Source: Flaccisagitta enflata
Lineage: Eukaryota > Chaetognatha > Sagittoidea > Aphragmophora
Direction: 5' to 3'
Assembly (NCBI GenBank): GCA_965153355.1
Contig: OZ231126.1
Span: 25,730,001 to 25,794,000 of the forward strand
DNA length: 64,000 nt
Position 1 is the first letter of the stretch. Each line of letters starts with the position of its first letter. Under the pieces are notes generated by a model. That model saw nothing but the letters and a program-made list of their open reading frames with translations. It had not been told where the DNA came from and did no database searches. Both the position numbers and the translations under genes were made by a program. Positions 10,134-19,784 of this stretch are shown here, piece by piece.

Positions 10134-10842
10134 TTTTGGGCAGCGGCCCCGAAGGGGCCGATGACCTATGCTTTCACACATAGGGGAAATTTTTCCTTCT
10201 TCTTCTCCTCCTCCTTCTCCTCCGTCCACCCCCTTCGAAGCTCATATCCTGGCCTTGGGCCCATGATCCTAGTCTAGAGGCCCAAATCCTAGTCTAGAGG
10301 CCCAAATTCTAGCCTCAAGGCCCAAACCCCAACCTTGAGGCTCAAATCCCAGTCTAGAGGCCCATATTCCAGCCTCAAGGCCCATATCCCAGCCTCGAGG
10401 CTCACATCCCAGCCTCGAGGCTCACATCCCAGCCTCGAGGCTCACATCCTAGCCTCAAAGCTCAAATCCTAGCCTAAACCCTCAAATCCTAGCCTTGAGG
10501 CTCAAATTACAGCCTCATGGCTCAAATCACAGCCAAGATACTCAAATCCCCGCCTCGAGGCAGGTATCCCAGCCTAAAGCATCATATCCCAGCCTCAAGC
10601 CTCAAATACCAGCCTTGAGGCTCAAATCACAGCCTTGAGGCTCAAATCACAGCCTCAAGGCTCAAATCACAGACTCGAGGCTCAAATCACACCCTCATGG
10701 CTCAAATCACAGCCTCATGGCTCAAATCACAGCCTTAGAGGCTAAAACTTACTAAGCATAGGTCATCGGCCCCTTCGGGGCCGCTGCCCCTCTCACCATC
10801 ACAAATCAGATATACTCACATAGGGGCAACGGGTACCGCTGA
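10134..10842 (+). mobile_element. Family B element with 34-bp perfect inverted ends and internal minisatellite
   Basis: 10138-10171 and 10756-10789 are exact inverse copies. Each contains its own small hairpin (CGGCCCC-GAA-GGGGCCG). Between them lie about 25 units of ~20 bp, typified by CTCAAATCACAGCCTCGAGG. The right flank carries GGGCAACGGGTACCGCTGA at 10822-10842. A nearly identical motif sits at the same distance beyond the right arm of the 58-kb copy, so the element probably extends past its inverted ends. No coding capacity. Class not identified. Confidence 0.75.
10238..10746. repeat. ~20-bp minisatellite inside family B
   Basis: Units alternate CTCAAATC/CCCAAATC with CAGCCTC(A/G)AGG and diverge progressively. 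The period matches that of the family B copy at 58112-58370, although the unit sequence differs. Confidence 0.85.
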
Positions 10843-10849
10843 CCATCTA

Positions 10850-11365
10850 ACGCTTTTGCGACTATTTATCTTGGAAAAAAGAAAGAAAGCTTTATCCACA
10901 TATTTTTGTCAAAATTGATGCCAGATGGTAGATGATGGAAAAATAAAATCATATTATACTTAATTGCTTCAGGTCAATGCCATGAAACTTTTTCGACAAT
11001 CTTGTTTAGCAGGGGGGTGTTTCATGGTGCCTTTACTTGTCCCTGGCCTTTCGCAGAAAATGAGCTGTCAAAAATTTGTCATTAAACCTGGTGAGTAGGG
11101 TCGAGCAGGCGATGTCTCTTAAAGTTAAACCATCAGATATATAAACAAATAGCTACTTTACATCATTTGATTCATTTTTGGGTCCATCTGCAACCACAAA
11201 GTCCACAGACAATTTTGGAAAATATTTCTTATCATTCTATTTTAAAAAATGACCAGGAAACAGTGTTTGTTTCCCCAGTCTCCCTGGTAACAGGGTGTAC
11301 AAAAAATTTCGTACTTGCCATCAAATCTAAAGAAAAGACCCCTATCACTGAAGAAATTTTCTCAG
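10850..11365. other. No gene seen
   Basis: AT-rich. One 67-residue frame at 11167-11370 shows no recognisable domain. No repeat structure recognised before the long-TIR element. Confidence 0.35.
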
Positions 11366-11368
11366 ATT

Positions 11369-11940
11369 GATACACCGTCTTCGGATCGGACTGTAAAATG
11401 CAAAACCTTTATAGCTCCTAAACCACTTGGAAAAAAGTTATGAAATTTTCAGTGAATATTGGTAACATGTGACGGTTTTTGCATGTCAAAGCTCAGATCA
11501 TAGTATGGGAAAGATGAGGGGAAAGTAAAATATTGAAAGAACATTCATTTTTTAAGCAAAATTGCTTTTTTCCCTGTTTTTTTTTTTTTTTTTTGGAAAG
11601 TGCTGTTTTTTTTCTAAGTATATGCAGGTAAAAGATAATACATAGGTTAACATCTGTCATCAAAAATAAATCAAGAGTTTTTGTTGAAATGCAAAGCAAT
11701 TTCAAGCAAATAAAGACAACTCCATCCTAAGGAAATAGGGAAAAATTGATCCTAATTAAAACATGGGTTTTCTTTCAATATTTTTTTTCCCTCACCTTTT
11801 CTATGCTATGATCTGAGCTTTTACATGCAAAAACCGTCATATGTTACCATTATTCACTGAAAATTTCATGACTTTTTTCCTAGTAGTTTAGGAGCTATAA
11901 AGGTTTTGCATTTTACAGTCCAATCCGAAGACGGTGTATC
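11369..11940. mobile_element. Long-terminal-inverted-repeat MITE (~572 bp)
   Basis: Arms of about 150-175 bp (11369 to about 11545, and about 11765 to 11940) are inverted copies with scattered differences. The outer ends read GATACACCGTCTTCGGAT. Inside GA-TA the arm starts CACCGTC, so a TA-flanked Tc1/mariner-type element is possible, but the inversion continues through TA and the target site is unclear. The centre includes a T17 run. No ORF. Confidence 0.7.
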
Positions 11941-11944
11941 TAAA

Positions 11945-12388
11945 TTTGAAAGTTAGGTTAGTCCTCATACTTTAGATAGAGAAAAAGGAGGTAGGGTAGA
12001 CAGCAGAATGCGTTTTTAGAATGACAGGGACAAAAGTGGACGGTTACAATAGATTTTTTTTTTTATGAACATTTATCTCTTTCTAAATTTGACTGTTGTA
12101 TCATTTTTTGAGGACTCAAACCCTCTCCTGTAGTTGACCTAACCAACTCTCCTTGATGCGTTTCTCCTCAATTAGTCCATCCAGGGGCCGATAAAGTTAC
12201 AAACCCTTCTTCTGTGAATAAACAGAGCTCTGCCAATAAACTCATGTTAAAATCCTTTTTTCAGTTTTTGCTTTAATACATGTCATGGTCATCTATGGAA
12301 ATTTTAACATCTGTCCTTGATTTCAACCTTTAGCATAACCAACTAAGATACTCTGGTTCAAATTTTATTTGTCCACTCCCATAAGAAA
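11945..12388. other. No gene seen
   Basis: AT-rich sequence between the long-TIR element and the 3' end of the LINE. No domain-bearing frame. Confidence 0.35.
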
Positions 12389-12527
12389 TAGAATAGAATA
12401 GAATAGAAGGTTAATCTCCTAGGGCAGGCATTCAGCCCACATATTGGAGACGTCATTGCATTTTTGATGCGGTTGTTCAGCCGAATTCTTTCAGTCCCAG
12501 TCGTCCATTTTTTCGTTTCTCTCCACT

Positions 12528-15335
12528 TCATTGCTGAACATCATCTCTTGAGGAATTTTCCCATGCGTCATAGGCATTCTTAAACGCATTGATCGATGTC
12601 TGCGTTTTCACTCGTTCCGGCAGATCATTCCAGGTACGCGTTGCCCTGATACTGAAGAAATTTTTTCTTATTTCCAGTCTTGCATTGGATACTTTCAGTA
12701 TCTTCTCCTTTTTTATTTGTCCCTGGTGTGTGATCACCGAATTCGCCCGTGTCGGTCTCGCGTCATCTCCGACTTCCTCAAACCACTCGCTTTTTTCGAC
12801 CTTGCTAAAGCCGTTCAGGACTTTAAAGGCCTCGATTGCGTCTCCTCTACTCCTCCTTTCTTTCAGCGTCGGGATCCCGGCGTCTTTGGCTTTCTCTTCA
12901 TACGTCGTTCCTCTGACGTCTGACAGTTGCTTGACGAATCTTTCCTGAATCTTTTCCAATGTTTTTATATCACCTTCCTGCCATGGATTCCAACTCGCCG
13001 CCGCGAATTCCAATTTTGGCCGTACAAACGTCTTGTACAGTGGCACAAGATGAGATTTTTTCCGATAATGAAACGCTCTCATTATCTGCCCCAAGGCAAA
13101 ATTTGCAGAATTTGCCGCTGCCGCACATTGCTTCGCTGGTTTCATTGACGACGAAATCCAGACTCCTAGATCCTTCTCCTCCTTCGATGTCTCAATTTTT
13201 GTTCCGTTCATGTGGTACTCAATCATCGGGTTTTTGTTTCCAAAGTGAATCACTTTGCACTTTTTTTCGTTGAAATCCATCGCCCACTTTTTCGCCCAGT
13301 CCGCTAATGCATCAATCGCCTTTTGCATTTCCTCTCCATCTCTGTCATTTTCAACAATTTTTGCGACCTTAGTATCGTCGGCAAACATCCGTATCAACAT
13401 GCCGATGACAACACGTTCCAGATCGTCGATAAAGATGTCAAATAGCGTTCCACCTAGGACTGATCCTTGTACCACACTACTTATGACGTCTTCCCAATCA
13501 GAGTACTCGCCGTTTATGCGTACGCACTGCTTCCTTCCCCGTAGCCAGTCAGTCAACCATTCTAGAACCGCTCCGCCTATTCCCGCCGCTTTCAGTTTTT
13601 TCACCAGTCGGGCGTGACAGACTTTATCAAACGCCTTTTGAAAATCTAAGTACAAAACATCAAAACTCCTTCCTTCATCCAACCATTTCGTTGCCGTGTC
13701 AAAGAATTCTATCAAGTTTGTCTGCGGAGATCTCCCTTTTTGGAATCCGTGTTGCGCATTTGTCAAAATCTTCTCCGATTCCACATGTCTCATCAATTCT
13801 TCTTTGACTATTCTCTCCATCGTCTTTCCTATAACGTTTGTCAACGACACTGGCCGATAATTTCCCGGATCGCTTTTTTTCCCTTTTTTAAAAATCGGCG
13901 TAACCACTGCCTCTCTCCACTCATCCGGTATTTTCCCACTGTCGATTGATTTCCTGAACAAGATCGTCAGTGGCGTAATCAGTTCTTTCTTGGTTTCTTT
14001 TACCACCCGCGGTGCGATCCCGTCTGGACCCGCCGCGGAATGTTCTTTGAGTTTGTCAATTGCTGCTTCCACTTTTTCCGCGGTTATCTCTAAATCGGTC
14101 AATGTCGACTGGAAGTTTTTTTCTGTCGCTTCGGGCATCTCATTGTCGGCCTTTGTAAACACAGAGGCAAAATACTTATTCATTACTTGGGCTTGTTGTT
14201 TCGGTTCTATAATAATTTCATTCTCGGCGTTAATCAGAGGACCGATTTGGCATCTGTTGCTCTTTGATCTGTTTATGAACTGGTAGAACCGTTTTGGATT
14301 TGATTTCGACACTTTCATGACTTCTCGTTCAATTTTATTTTTACTGTTCCGTATCGTTTTCTTTGTTGCCATTTCTAATTTCTTGTATGCCTTTTTGTCG
14401 CTTTCCATTTTTGAGTTTTTCCACTTTCGCCATGCTTCGCGTTTTTCTTTGATTTGTCGTTTGATGTCTCGATTCATCCATTCCGGTTCAATTTTTTTCC
14501 TTGGCCTTCGCATCGGGATATGCTCGTTCATGAGCGACTTTAAAGTTCCACTTATCTCCTTCCACATCTCGTCCACATCTTTTCCTTCCAACCGTTCCTC
14601 CCATTTTTCCTTTTGCAGTGATTCTCGCATTTTTCTATAGTCTCCACGTCCATAGTTCCAGGTTGGTCGTTGTTCGCTTAGTCTTGTTGCATCAACACAG
14701 ATTTCGAAAACGATGATTTCATGATCGCTTTTTCCAAGCTTGCCATTCAGATGGACATTCTGAATGATTTCATCCTTATCACTCAGAATCAAATCCAAAA
14801 CATTTCCACTCGCGTGCGTCGGTTCCTTCACATGTTGGTACATGTGCTTCTCCGTCACCGTCTCGAAAAATTCTCGGCTTCTTGCTCCGGAAAGACCATT
14901 TTCCCAATCAATCTCTGGATAGTTGAAATCCCCAATCAACACGTTAGTGCCGCGCATTTCGCTTATCCACTTATTTAGTTCGCCGTTGTTGTCTCTACTC
15001 GAGTTCGGGGAACGATAAATGACATGAATGTTCACATTTTCGCGATCACATTTGACCCTCACCGATGCGCACTGATTGAACGTCGAATTTAGCTCAAGAC
15101 TCCAGACATGGATCTTTTTACTTGCATAAATAAAGATTCCGCCTCCTCTTCCCATGTCTGTATCATTGCGGTCTTTCCGAACAATTAGGTCGTATCCATC
15201 TATTATGAACAACTCATTTCCCGCCAATTCGTTCGCCCAGGTTTCTGTCAGTGCTACTATATCCGGGTTTAGTAGTGATGCCAATGCTCTCAATTCGTCA
15301 ACCTTATTTCCAATACTCTGAGCATTTGTGAACAT
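12528..15335 (-). CDS. LINE ORF2: APE endonuclease + reverse transcriptase
   Basis: About 935 residues. It nicks target DNA and copies the element RNA at the nick. The endonuclease domain keeps NAQS (~5-8), TETW (~30), IYRSP (~106), IGDFN (~134), LDLILSD (~180) and SDH (~203). The reverse transcriptase keeps GPDGI, PIFKKG, NYRPVSL, HGFQKGRS, LDFQKAFD (~563) and the catalytic FADD (~651). One block is odd: VVQGSVLGGTLF where relatives usually have a Pro (VPQGSVLGPLLF). The frame is open upstream to 15401, but the first ATG is at 15335, five bases after the ORF1 stop (TAAAGATCATG). I therefore choose that start and infer coupled termination-reinitiation. Length is normal for the group. Confidence 0.9.
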   Translation of the reverse strand: MFTNAQSIGNKVDELRALASLLNPDIVALTETWANELAGNELFIIDGYDLIVRKDRNDTDMGRGGGIFIYASKKIHVWSLELNSTFNQCASVRVKCDRENVNIHVIYRSPNSSRDNNGELNKWISEMRGTNVLIGDFNYPEIDWENGLSGARSREFFETVTEKHMYQHVKEPTHASGNVLDLILSDKDEIIQNVHLNGKLGKSDHEIIVFEICVDATRLSEQRPTWNYGRGDYRKMRESLQKEKWEERLEGKDVDEMWKEISGTLKSLMNEHIPMRRPRKKIEPEWMNRDIKRQIKEKREAWRKWKNSKMESDKKAYKKLEMATKKTIRNSKNKIEREVMKVSKSNPKRFYQFINRSKSNRCQIGPLINAENEIIIEPKQQAQVMNKYFASVFTKADNEMPEATEKNFQSTLTDLEITAEKVEAAIDKLKEHSAAGPDGIAPRVVKETKKELITPLTILFRKSIDSGKIPDEWREAVVTPIFKKGKKSDPGNYRPVSLTNVIGKTMERIVKEELMRHVESEKILTNAQHGFQKGRSPQTNLIEFFDTATKWLDEGRSFDVLYLDFQKAFDKVCHARLVKKLKAAGIGGAVLEWLTDWLRGRKQCVRINGEYSDWEDVISSVVQGSVLGGTLFDIFIDDLERVVIGMLIRMFADDTKVAKIVENDRDGEEMQKAIDALADWAKKWAMDFNEKKCKVIHFGNKNPMIEYHMNGTKIETSKEEKDLGVWISSSMKPAKQCAAAANSANFALGQIMRAFHYRKKSHLVPLYKTFVRPKLEFAAASWNPWQEGDIKTLEKIQERFVKQLSDVRGTTYEEKAKDAGIPTLKERRSRGDAIEAFKVLNGFSKVEKSEWFEEVGDDARPTRANSVITHQGQIKKEKILKVSNARLEIRKNFFSIRATRTWNDLPERVKTQTSINAFKNAYDAWENSSRDDVQQ

Positions 15336-15340
15336 GATCT

Positions 15341-16297
15341 TTAGTCTCTCGTTTCGCTCTCTTCTCTGCTTCTTGGCGTGTCCCACCACCACTTCACCCA
15401 CTTCTTCCCTCTCGGTCCAACCGCTACGTATTTCCCCCCCGTCTTCCCTTCCTTTTTTGCCTCCTTGGTCTTCTCCTCCGCTTCCTTTCTTGCCTTTTCG
15501 TCAGCCTTCTTGGCTTCCTCCCTTTGCGTCGGCGTCATGTCCTCTGCCACGAAGGTTCTCTTCCATTTGTCTTTTTTCGCCAGCTTTTTCGCGTTTACCA
15601 GGAGTCGTTCTCGCGTCTCGTCATTGTCAACGCCGACGACCATTGGTCGGGGTCTGACTTCCTCCGTCCCGGCTTCTCTTCTCTTCCCGGCTCTAAACTT
15701 GACCTTCACGTCGTCACCGATCATGACTCCGATGTCTTCCGCGATCTCTTTCATGATTTTCTCATCATGTTCCATCCTCTTTGCGGCCTCCGTTTCGTTG
15801 GACTCCGTCACGCCGTAGATGACGATGTTTGAGGCCCTTGCATCACAGTCTTCTCTCTCGGCTGTCATGGCGCTCGCAACTTCCTTCTTTGTGTTTTCCA
15901 TCCCTATTTCGATTTCCTTTTCTATCCCGTCCATTTTGTCCTTCACTTGGTCCGTCTTTCCTTCCATGCGCTCCACCCTCTCGAGCAGGGCCTTGAATTC
16001 TAGCTCGCGAATTTTATCCCAATTTTTCAGTTCCACGATCTCGTCTTTCAGCTCCTTCGTTGTCCGGTTCATTTTTCCCGTCATCTTCCTGCAAGTGAGG
16101 CACAGAAAGAACGAGCCTCCATGTATCTTGTTTATCTTATCACAGTTGTCGACAAATTCGTTAGTCATGCCTTCGATACACTTGGCATGGTACCAAAATT
16201 CGCACCACCCGCCGCATGCGATGCTCGTTCCTGATTTGCATTCTTCGTCGCATTTTCCGCACGGAAATTGCTTCTTTTTTCGTTTTTCGTCACCCAT
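15341..16297 (-). CDS. LINE ORF1: PHD finger, coiled coil, RRM-like protein
   Basis: 318 residues, starting ATGGGTGACG. Residues ~12-70 form a Cys/His cluster (CGKC, CGGWCEFWYHAKC, CLTC) matching the PHD-type finger found in many CR1-group ORF1 proteins. About 75-150 is charged and heptad-like, probably a coiled coil for multimer formation. About 158-250 contains ASNIVIYGVTES, the first strand of an ORF1-type RRM. The C-terminus is very Lys/Glu/Arg-rich. The inferred role is binding the element RNA and chaperoning it with ORF2 protein. It ends TAA, immediately before the ORF2 start, on the same transcript. Confidence 0.85.
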   Translation of the reverse strand: MGDEKRKKKQFPCGKCDEECKSGTSIACGGWCEFWYHAKCIEGMTNEFVDNCDKINKIHGGSFFLCLTCRKMTGKMNRTTKELKDEIVELKNWDKIRELEFKALLERVERMEGKTDQVKDKMDGIEKEIEIGMENTKKEVASAMTAEREDCDARASNIVIYGVTESNETEAAKRMEHDEKIMKEIAEDIGVMIGDDVKVKFRAGKRREAGTEEVRPRPMVVGVDNDETRERLLVNAKKLAKKDKWKRTFVAEDMTPTQREEAKKADEKARKEAEEKTKEAKKEGKTGGKYVAVGPRGKKWVKWWWDTPRSREESETRD

Positions 16298-16334
16298 CGC
16301 AATTTTCTCTTCACGCCGGCGTTGATACGATATA

Positions 16335-16417
16335 AAGTGTTCTATTGTGTCACTTATCCGGGATACAAGTGTTCAATTGTGTCACTTCTTGTGGTTTATA
16401 GTGTTCTATTGTGGCAC
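16335..16417 (-). promoter_or_regulatory. Three 32-bp repeats in the presumed LINE 5' UTR
   Basis: The motif aagtgttctattgtgtcac occurs at 16335-16353, 16367-16385 and, slightly altered, 16399-16417, spaced exactly 32 bp apart. It lies 38 bp upstream of the ORF1 start codon. Tandem 5' monomers act as internal promoters in some LINEs. That function here is inference only. Confidence 0.5.
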
Positions 16418-16449
16418 CAACGTCGCTTCAACAACCACAACGGTTTTTT

Positions 16450-16645
16450 TATCAATTGAGTTTGTCTCGCAATGTTCAGTGCCAAGGGAAGCACGATTCA
16501 CTCGTTTTCAATTTGATCTGAAAAGAGAATCGCTTGGCCAAGGCGACCTCCAGCCGTTTTCGATTCCGAAGCCCCGGGAACGCCTGGAGCCCGCCTTAAC
16601 CAAGCAAATAAAAGAATTTTAGAATTTTAGAATTTATATAAGCAT
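16450..16645 (+). mobile_element. 3' end of a second, different retroelement
   Basis: The plus strand reads 'gcctggagcccgccttaaccaagc', then AATAAAAGAATTTTAGAATTTTAG, a GAATTTTA-type repeat tail with an AATAAA just before it. This looks like the 3' terminus of a truncated CR1-group LINE or LINE-mobilised SINE, placed tail-outward next to the 5' end of the minus-strand LINE. No ORF. Confidence 0.4.
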
Positions 16646-17454
16646 GGTTTTCAATCGATAGACCAAGTACAAATGTTTTAGTATTAGAACAATAACAAAA
16701 GGACCATATCTTTCAGGTTGAGCAATTTTCTACTGTTGGAAATTAACTTTCCACTCAGTTGCTCCAAAGGACTATGGCAGATCAATACATAACCTCATCA
16801 TTTTTCATTTGCTTTTTTCTTCAACTAAAACCTTTAAATGATCTGCGTTTGCACTTAATCTCATTCCTAGACCAATTACCGATCTTTCTGGGCGACTTTC
16901 GAGAAATTGCTGGGTAGACTGTAATTTTGGATCTTTGTGTTGTGGGATATTAGTGTCGTGGGATATTTTTATCAGTTATATTTTATCGCTACTTACGGGA
17001 TATTCTTTTACAGTATTGCTTTCCTCTGATGATTCTGTGCAGCGATTGCATCAACCACCCACATTGATATTTTTTACACTATAAGATTCATCCTTTTGAG
17101 ATTTCCATGCAAATTCTTGACAAAAGTACACATCCACAACTTATGGAAAGCTCAATAAAAGTTTCAGATAGAATTATCAACAAAGTGAAAAACTGGCTGC
17201 AGTAGTAGAAATTTCATTTTCAAAAAAACTGTGTTGTATGTCTAGACCTGAGTCAGTGGGGTACGTATAGCGCAAAGACAACTGTATCCAATTCTGTTTA
17301 CACCACTTTCACTAGGCCATCCTAGACTGGATAGTTTGGATAGCACTCGACTCTGCAAGTGTAACCCACTATGTCTGTTGGTTGGTCGGATAGTCGCGTA
17401 GGATGCTTCGTCTGTGTTTACAGGTGTTCTTTAAGGGGGCTTAAGTTGTCGGGT
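16646..17454. other. No gene seen
   Basis: AT-rich, only short frames, no repeat identified. Confidence 0.35.
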
Positions 17455-17640
17455 TATGTCAAGCTTTTACTCAATAATGCCTATGGTACCTGAAATAAAT
17501 TTTGTTCTTATGAGTACGCATTGACGTTTTTTGTGTCAAAATTTCATCCATTTTGGTCAAGTAGCTTGTCTTTTACATGGATTTGAAGTAAAACCTCATG
17601 TTTCCCCATTGAGCAGATTTTCTGTCATAGTCCAAAGTTT
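17455..17640 (+). mobile_element. Family G arm (solo)
   Basis: Includes GACGTTTTTTGTGTCAAAA and 'tttgaagtaaaacctcat', shared with both arms of the fold-back element at 40578-40990. The outer flank also matches ('caagcttttactc'). An inverted relative lies at 20610-20800. Confidence 0.5.
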
Positions 17641-17945
17641 TCCATGTCAACTTAATCAGGGGCAAAGGGGAAAGTACTGCCACCACTGCCATAGCAGCAC
17701 CTTTTGTTGGGACAACAAAGTTGTCGGACACCAATTTCTTCAAGGAAAAAAAGGAGAAAGAAGGAAAAATGAAAAAAATGAAGAGAAGATGAAAGAGAAA
17801 AGAAGGAAAGAAGATAAATAGGAGAGAGAGAGCAAAACTAAGTTGTTTATTGTGCATGTTCCTCAATTTGGCTTTTTATTGGAAATAGAATAATGTTTGG
17901 TAAAAACTCCATCAATGCGGTAGTGTTTCTATCTTATTTGGTAGT

Positions 17946-18139
17946 TTTATGTCACGTGCTATGCGACTCTACACCTCGCTATGTCGGTCCATTGGTTGGT
18001 TGGTCGATTGGTCGGTCCCCTTTTTACTTTTTCGGCGTTTTGAGCTTTTTGAGCATACAGCTCCTGCCCTGGTGACCTTCTCCAGCACTGCTCCTGCCCA
18101 CCCGCACGCAACTAGGGCAGCCGTGTATCCGGCCTTGTT
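17946..18139 (-). mobile_element. Family A element, first of a tandem pair
   Basis: Reverse orientation: GTCACGTGCTATGCGACTC, a GTCGG-type tract, then GCACGCAACTAGGGCAGCC and 'tatccggccttg'. It is immediately followed by a second copy in the same orientation, without spacer. Confidence 0.8.
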
Positions 18140-18306
18140 AGTCTTGTGCTACGCGACTCTACACCCCGCTTTGTTGGTCCATCTGTCGGTCCGTCAGTCT
18201 GTTGGTCCGTCAGTCCGTTGGTCCTTCGGTCCGTCGGTCTGTCCGTTACACTTTACTTTTTTTGGTTTTTTTTAGGCTTTTGGCATCACTGCTCCTGCCC
18301 AAATGA
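18140..18306 (-). mobile_element. Family A element, second of tandem pair, truncated
   Basis: Starts AGTCTTGTGCTACGCGACTC and has an expanded GTCCGTCGGT tract, then stops at 'ctcctgcccaaatga'. The segment that should carry 'ggtagccgtgtatccgg' is missing. At the break begins a 37-bp sequence that recurs at 18565-18603. Confidence 0.75.
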
Positions 18307-18603
18307 GTTTGGTATAGTGAGGGATATTGTTCCACTTGTCATACTACTCAGTACCTTGGATGAGAATGTCTGGAAGTCGCATTAAGCTTGACCTCGATTC
18401 TATCCTTTAAGGGTATGGTTTCTTAACAATGTTGCCCTCGGGTGATTTGTTGAATTTGTCGAAATGGATCTTTGCTTAGTTAGTTTTGCTAGATGGAAAC
18501 CTAGGAGTGATGCGCATGGTAACTAGTCAGTGAGGGCTCACAAGGCCCTCTTCCATATTTTTCAGTTTGGGTATAGTGAGGGATATTGTTCCACTTGTCA
18601 TAA
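18307..18603 (+). repeat. 37-bp direct repeat pair, ~258 bp apart
   Basis: GTTTGG(G)TATAGTGAGGGA and the following 'tattgttccacttgtcata' occur at 18307-18343 and 18565-18603 with one indel. The first copy sits exactly at the truncated end of the family A copy, suggesting a rearrangement joint. Confidence 0.7.
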
Positions 18604-18609
18604 CAAGAT

Positions 18610-19715
18610 GCAACGCGAAACTCGATCTTGCTCTGAATAGTATTTTTACAACTTTTTAGGAGGTTTTTTTTTTTCAGAAGTTGGTCATTACATTGGTGGG
18701 TCTGTCTGCTGGTGCGTTCATACATTACATTTGCTTTGAATGGCTATTTTAGATGTTGTGAAGGAAAACTAAAATAGTTTTCATAGAACTTTGATTTGAC
18801 CCTAAGACCAGAAATTAAAAACCATATTTGTGGAGTTCTCCATTGTATTTCCACCAAATATCGAGGGTGAAACTATGGCAGTAAGCACTGTTTTTTACAG
18901 TATTTTGTCAGGGCACCAAATTTGTCGGATACAGATTGGAGGGTAGCAAGTGTAACACAATTATTGAAACTCTGATAAGGGGCTGTCAAATCTATATTAT
19001 AATAGACATTAATGTAACATTTTCATCATCAGGTAGAGGATAAAAAAATCTTTACTTTGATCATGAATTTCAAGTAGTAGCAAAAACTGTTGAGGTGTCT
19101 TTTCTCAATATGAGCTTTTATTCGTGCTTAATATTTAAACACAGATTAGACAACAACATACGACTACAACTATAAGTAAGAAATTCAAGTGTTTAAGTAT
19201 TGAGATGATACAAAAAGGCTAACAACGCGTTACCAATGTGAGACAATTTATTCTCGAAATTCTTTTTTTCTTCAAGCGAATATTTCAGTCACTGATAGGT
19301 AACCAAAAGCTCCTCTTAAAGTTTTGATGCTTTCCCATCTGTTATAAGAAAATATTTGTTGTATAGCATCGTTGACTGCGACATGTAAAGATTCCATTTC
19401 TCTACAGATATGAAAGTTGGACAACATTACTACTCAACCCTACCTTACTTAAGGATGAGAGCCTTTGGAGCTCTCACTGGTGTTTAATCCGGACCCATCA
19501 CAACTTCGCATTACAACTTCGCACGCATTAGTGATGGTTGGGACACAGATATCAAACAGGAGTTTCATTGAACCACTTCGCTAGGTCCAGCTAAAATGTC
19601 ATTAGAAAATTCCCATCAAGTTCACTCATCTTTAAAACATTGCAAAATCTAAACGGATAAAGCTAACATAACCAGATTGGTCTCATTTCAAAGAGCTGCT
19701 TTTATTCTTTCACGA
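18610..19715. other. No gene seen
   Basis: AT-rich with no domain-bearing frame and no identified repeat. Confidence 0.35.
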
Positions 19716-19717
19716 GT

Positions 19718-19784
19718 ATTGCTTAAGCGTTGCTTAGCAAGTCTTGAGCAATGCTTAAGTGTTGCTAAGCAACGCTTAAGCAAT
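19718..19784. repeat. 67-bp palindrome built from TTGCTTAAGC units
   Basis: Arms 19718-19740 and 19762-19784 are exact 23-bp inverse copies, and the 21-bp centre is largely inverse too. GCTTAAGC and GCTTAGC recur within each arm, so it can form nested hairpins. No transposon flanks seen. Confidence 0.85.

Larger units (their letters stand above)
12387..16420 (-). mobile_element. CR1/L2-type non-LTR retrotransposon (LINE), apparently coding-intact
   Basis: Transcribed leftward. It has a 5' region with three 32-bp repeats (16335-16417), ORF1 (16297-15341), ORF2 (15335-12528), a 3' UTR of about 140 bp, and a simple (TTCTA)n tail at about 12390-12410. There is no RNase H domain, and the endonuclease is APE-type. 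With a PHD-bearing ORF1 and a short repeat tail instead of poly(A), this points to the CR1/L2 group. Neither ORF has a stop or frameshift, so it is a recent or still competent copy. The 5' limit is uncertain because the neighbouring 16440-16640 looks like the 3' end of a different element on the opposite strand. Confidence 0.88.

Noticed and set aside
10238-10746. Regular ~20-bp repeats resembling a CRISPR array
   Set aside because: There are no distinct spacers, the units drift continuously, the array lies inside an inverted-repeat element and the genome is eukaryotic.
12589-13617. Plus-strand frames of 100-120 residues opposite the LINE ORF2
   Set aside because: Antisense shadows of the reverse transcriptase gene.
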